A stretch of 7,991 nt of DNA, taken from contig DBTR01000022.1 in the NCBI GenBank assembly GCA_002307145.1, forward strand, positions 17,922 through 25,912. The letters are read 5' to 3'. The position numbers and the translations under genes are program-made. This document shows, one piece after another, positions 6,502 to 7,991 of the stretch. The stretch comes from Rhodospirillum sp. UBA1311 (lineage in GTDB: Bacteria; Pseudomonadota; Alphaproteobacteria; Rhodospirillales; Rhodospirillaceae). Positions within the stretch are counted from its first letter, which is position 1. Each line of letters starts with the position of its first letter. The notes under the pieces are model-generated. The model worked only from the letters and a program-made list of their open reading frames with translations, had not been told where the DNA came from and made no database searches.

Positions 6502-7434
6502 TCATTTCGCCCGGATCAGGGTGCCCGCGCCCTGCGGCGTATAGATTTCGAGCAGGATCGTGTGGGCGACCTTGCCGTTCAGGATCACCGCCGCTTCGAC
6601 GCCCTTCGACACCGCGTCGAGGCAGGTTTCGACCTTGGGGATCATGCCGCCCGAGATCGTGCCGTCGGCGATCAACGCCTTGACTTCCTCGGCGGTGAGG
6701 TCGGTGAGGCGGTTGCCGGCTTTGTCGAGCACGCCCGAGACGTCGGTGAGCATGTAGAGGCGCGCCGCACCCACGGCGGCGGCGATCGCTCCGGCGAAGG
6801 TGTCGGCGTTGATGTTGTAGGTCTCGCCGTTGTCGCCGATGCCGATCGGCGCGATCACCGGGATGATGTCCGATTTCGCGAAGGTCGAGAGGATGTGCGG
6901 GTCGACGGCGTAGGGTTCGCCGACGAAGCCGAGGTCCAGGAGCTTCTCGATGTTGGAATCCGGGTCTTTCGCGGTGCGTTCGAGCTTCTTCGCGCGGACC
7001 AGGTCGCCGTCCTTGCCCGAGAGGCCGATGGCGAGGCCGCCCGCGTCGTTGACCCAGGTGACGATCTCTTTGTTGATCTTGCCCGAGAGCACCATCTCGA
7101 CGATGTCGATGGTTTCGGCGTCGGTGACGCGCAGGCCGTCGATGAAGGTGCTCTTGATCTTCATCCGTTCCAGGAGGCGGCCGATCTGCGGCCCGCCGCC
7201 GTGGACGACGATCGGATTGATGCCGACCCGCTTCAGCAGCACCACGTCGCGCGCGAACTGCATCGCGAGTTCCGGGTCGCCCATCGCATGGCCGCCGTAC
7301 TTCACCACGAAGGTCTTGCCCGAATACTTGCGCATGTAGGGCAGGGCTTCGGAGAGGGTTCGCGCCTTGACCAGCATGTCTTCGGGGTCGTCGGGGGGCA
7401 GGATGAACATGGGCGGCTCCATGGCAGCGGTCAT
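6502..7434 (-). CDS. argB: N-acetylglutamate kinase, second step of arginine synthesis
   Basis: This enzyme phosphorylates N-acetyl-L-glutamate with ATP in the acetylated ornithine/arginine pathway. It has 310 residues from ATG 7434, which has AGGAGA about 9 bases upstream; the frame is open further to 7515 but that part overlaps engB and looks non-native. The amino acid kinase motifs are all present: VVKYGGHAMGD (43-53, K45), VVHGGGPQIG (76-85), AIGLSGKDG (135-143), YNINADTFAGAIAAA (206-220), LTDVSGVLDK (229-238) and GGMIPKVETC (262-271). The segment ARTLSEALPYMRKYSGK (24-40) before the core matches the N-terminal helix of the Pseudomonas aeruginosa type, which forms ring hexamers and is inhibited by arginine. 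Feedback control by arginine is therefore expected, though inferred. It follows engB after 46 bases, an arrangement I recall from other alphaproteobacteria, and abuts hisN. Confidence 0.96.
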   Translation of the reverse strand: MTAAMEPPMFILPPDDPEDMLVKARTLSEALPYMRKYSGKTFVVKYGGHAMGDPELAMQFARDVVLLKRVGINPIVVHGGGPQIGRLLERMKIKSTFIDGLRVTDAETIDIVEMVLSGKINKEIVTWVNDAGGLAIGLSGKDGDLVRAKKLERTAKDPDSNIEKLLDLGFVGEPYAVDPHILSTFAKSDIIPVIAPIGIGDNGETYNINADTFAGAIAAAVGAARLYMLTDVSGVLDKAGNRLTDLTAEEVKALIADGTISGGMIPKVETCLDAVSKGVEAAVILNGKVAHTILLEIYTPQGAGTLIRAK

Positions 7435-7480
7435 CGGCGGGGGTCTCCTGGGCAGCGGACGCGGATCGGAAGAACGGAGG

Positions 7481-7991
7481 TCAGCGACGCGACGCGATCT
7501 CGGCAAGTTCGGCACGCAATTCGGGGATGCCGAGGCCGGTTTCCGAGCTGGTCACCAGGATCTTCGGATAGGCGGCGACATGGGTGGCGGACTCGGTCTT
7601 GACCGCGTCGATGATCGCGGCAAGCGGCCCGGCCTTGACCTTGTCGGCCTTGGTCAGAACGATCTGGTAGTTGACCGCCGCTGCGTCCAGCGTCGACATC
7701 ACATTGCGGTCTTTATCCTTCAGGCCGTGGCGCGCGTCAATCAGGAGCATCGCGCGGGTCAGCTCTCGGCGGCCCTTGAGATAATCGAGGATCAGCTTGG
7801 TCCAGCCGTCGACCTGGTTCTTCGGCACCTTGGCGAAGCCGTAGCCCGGCAGATCGACGAGGATCAGCTGGTCGCCGAGGTTGAAGAAGTTGAGCTGCTG
7901 GGTGCGGCCCGGGGTGTTCGACGTGCGCGCCAGGGTCTTTCGGCCGGTGAGCGCGTTCACCAGGCTCGACTTGCCGACGTTGGAGCGGCCG
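7481..7991 (-). CDS. engB: EngB/YsxC ribosome-biogenesis GTPase (5' end beyond the window)
   Basis: This is the C-terminal 170 codons or so of a small TrmE-Era-EngA-type GTPase needed for assembly of the large ribosomal subunit. The five G motifs are visible in order: G1 GRSNVGKSS right at the window edge (codons from 7990), G2 within TPGRTQ, G3 DLPGYGFAKVP, G4 TKAD in IVLTKADKVK, and G5 in VTSSETGLG. GRSNVGKSS, SNTPGRTQQLNFF and DLPGYGFAKV are diagnostic of EngB rather than Era or Der. About 20-40 N-terminal residues should lie outside the window. An internal GTG at 7960 is not a start, since it follows the Walker A motif in frame. The stop TGA is at 7483-7481. It precedes argB by 46 bases on the same strand; in many alphaproteobacteria yidC lies upstream of engB. 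Confidence 0.96.
   Translation of the reverse strand, partial: GRSNVGKSSLVNALTGRKTLARTSNTPGRTQQLNFFNLGDQLILVDLPGYGFAKVPKNQVDGWTKLILDYLKGRRELTRAMLLIDARHGLKDKDRNVMSTLDAAAVNYQIVLTKADKVKAGPLAAIIDAVKTESATHVAAYPKILVTSSETGLGIPELRAELAEIASRR

Noticed and set aside
7435..7515. An N-terminal extension of argB into engB
   Set aside because: The extra residues are Arg/Pro-rich, overlap the engB end, and bypass a good Shine-Dalgarno before ATG 7434.

Overview
This window is a high-GC bacterial chromosome segment in which every convincing gene is on the minus strand, so it is transcribed from high to low coordinates. Codon use rich in G/C third positions, the adjacent engB and argB genes, the hexameric arginine-sensitive type of ArgB, the HisN-type histidinol phosphatase and a YejABEF transporter all suggest an alphaproteobacterium, plausibly Rhodospirillales-like. 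That placement is an inference from protein character; no database was searched.

Layout in transcription order: engB (3' part, 7991-7481, ribosome-assembly GTPase), argB (7434-6502, N-acetylglutamate kinase), hisN (6500-5706, histidinol-phosphate phosphatase), yejA (5677-3857, periplasmic peptide-binding protein), then an interruption of about 1.2 kb, then yejB (2647-1544), yejE (1541-504) and yejF (507-1, cut by the window edge). Coupling is tight inside each block: 1 base between argB and hisN, 28 between hisN and yejA, 2 between yejB and yejE, and a 4-base ATGA overlap between yejE and yejF. The Yej proteins form an ABC importer for peptides. Related systems take up microcin C and peptidoglycan-derived peptides.

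The remarkable part is the gap between yejA and yejB. The binding-protein gene is separated from its permease genes by DNA that is visibly poorer in GC (18 G+C in 60 bases at 3121-3180, against 41 in 60 at 4021-4080). It carries one same-strand gene of 317 codons (3768-2815) with its own strong ribosome binding site. I do not recognise this gene as a named family. Its C-terminal third is predicted mainly helical and has an R-x4-H motif (R258...H263) in a setting that resembles HEPN ribonuclease domains, which are common in anti-phage and toxin proteins.

Both sides of the insertion carry related GC-rich hairpin elements in inverted, inward-facing orientation (22 of 27 positions identical). The yejB-side copy is a complete two-hairpin element that ends against the yejB Shine-Dalgarno. 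The yejA-side copy starts 7 bases after the yejA stop codon and lacks the closing arm of its second hairpin. The picture is a possible defence gene lodged in a repeat-bearing intergenic spacer of a housekeeping transporter operon.
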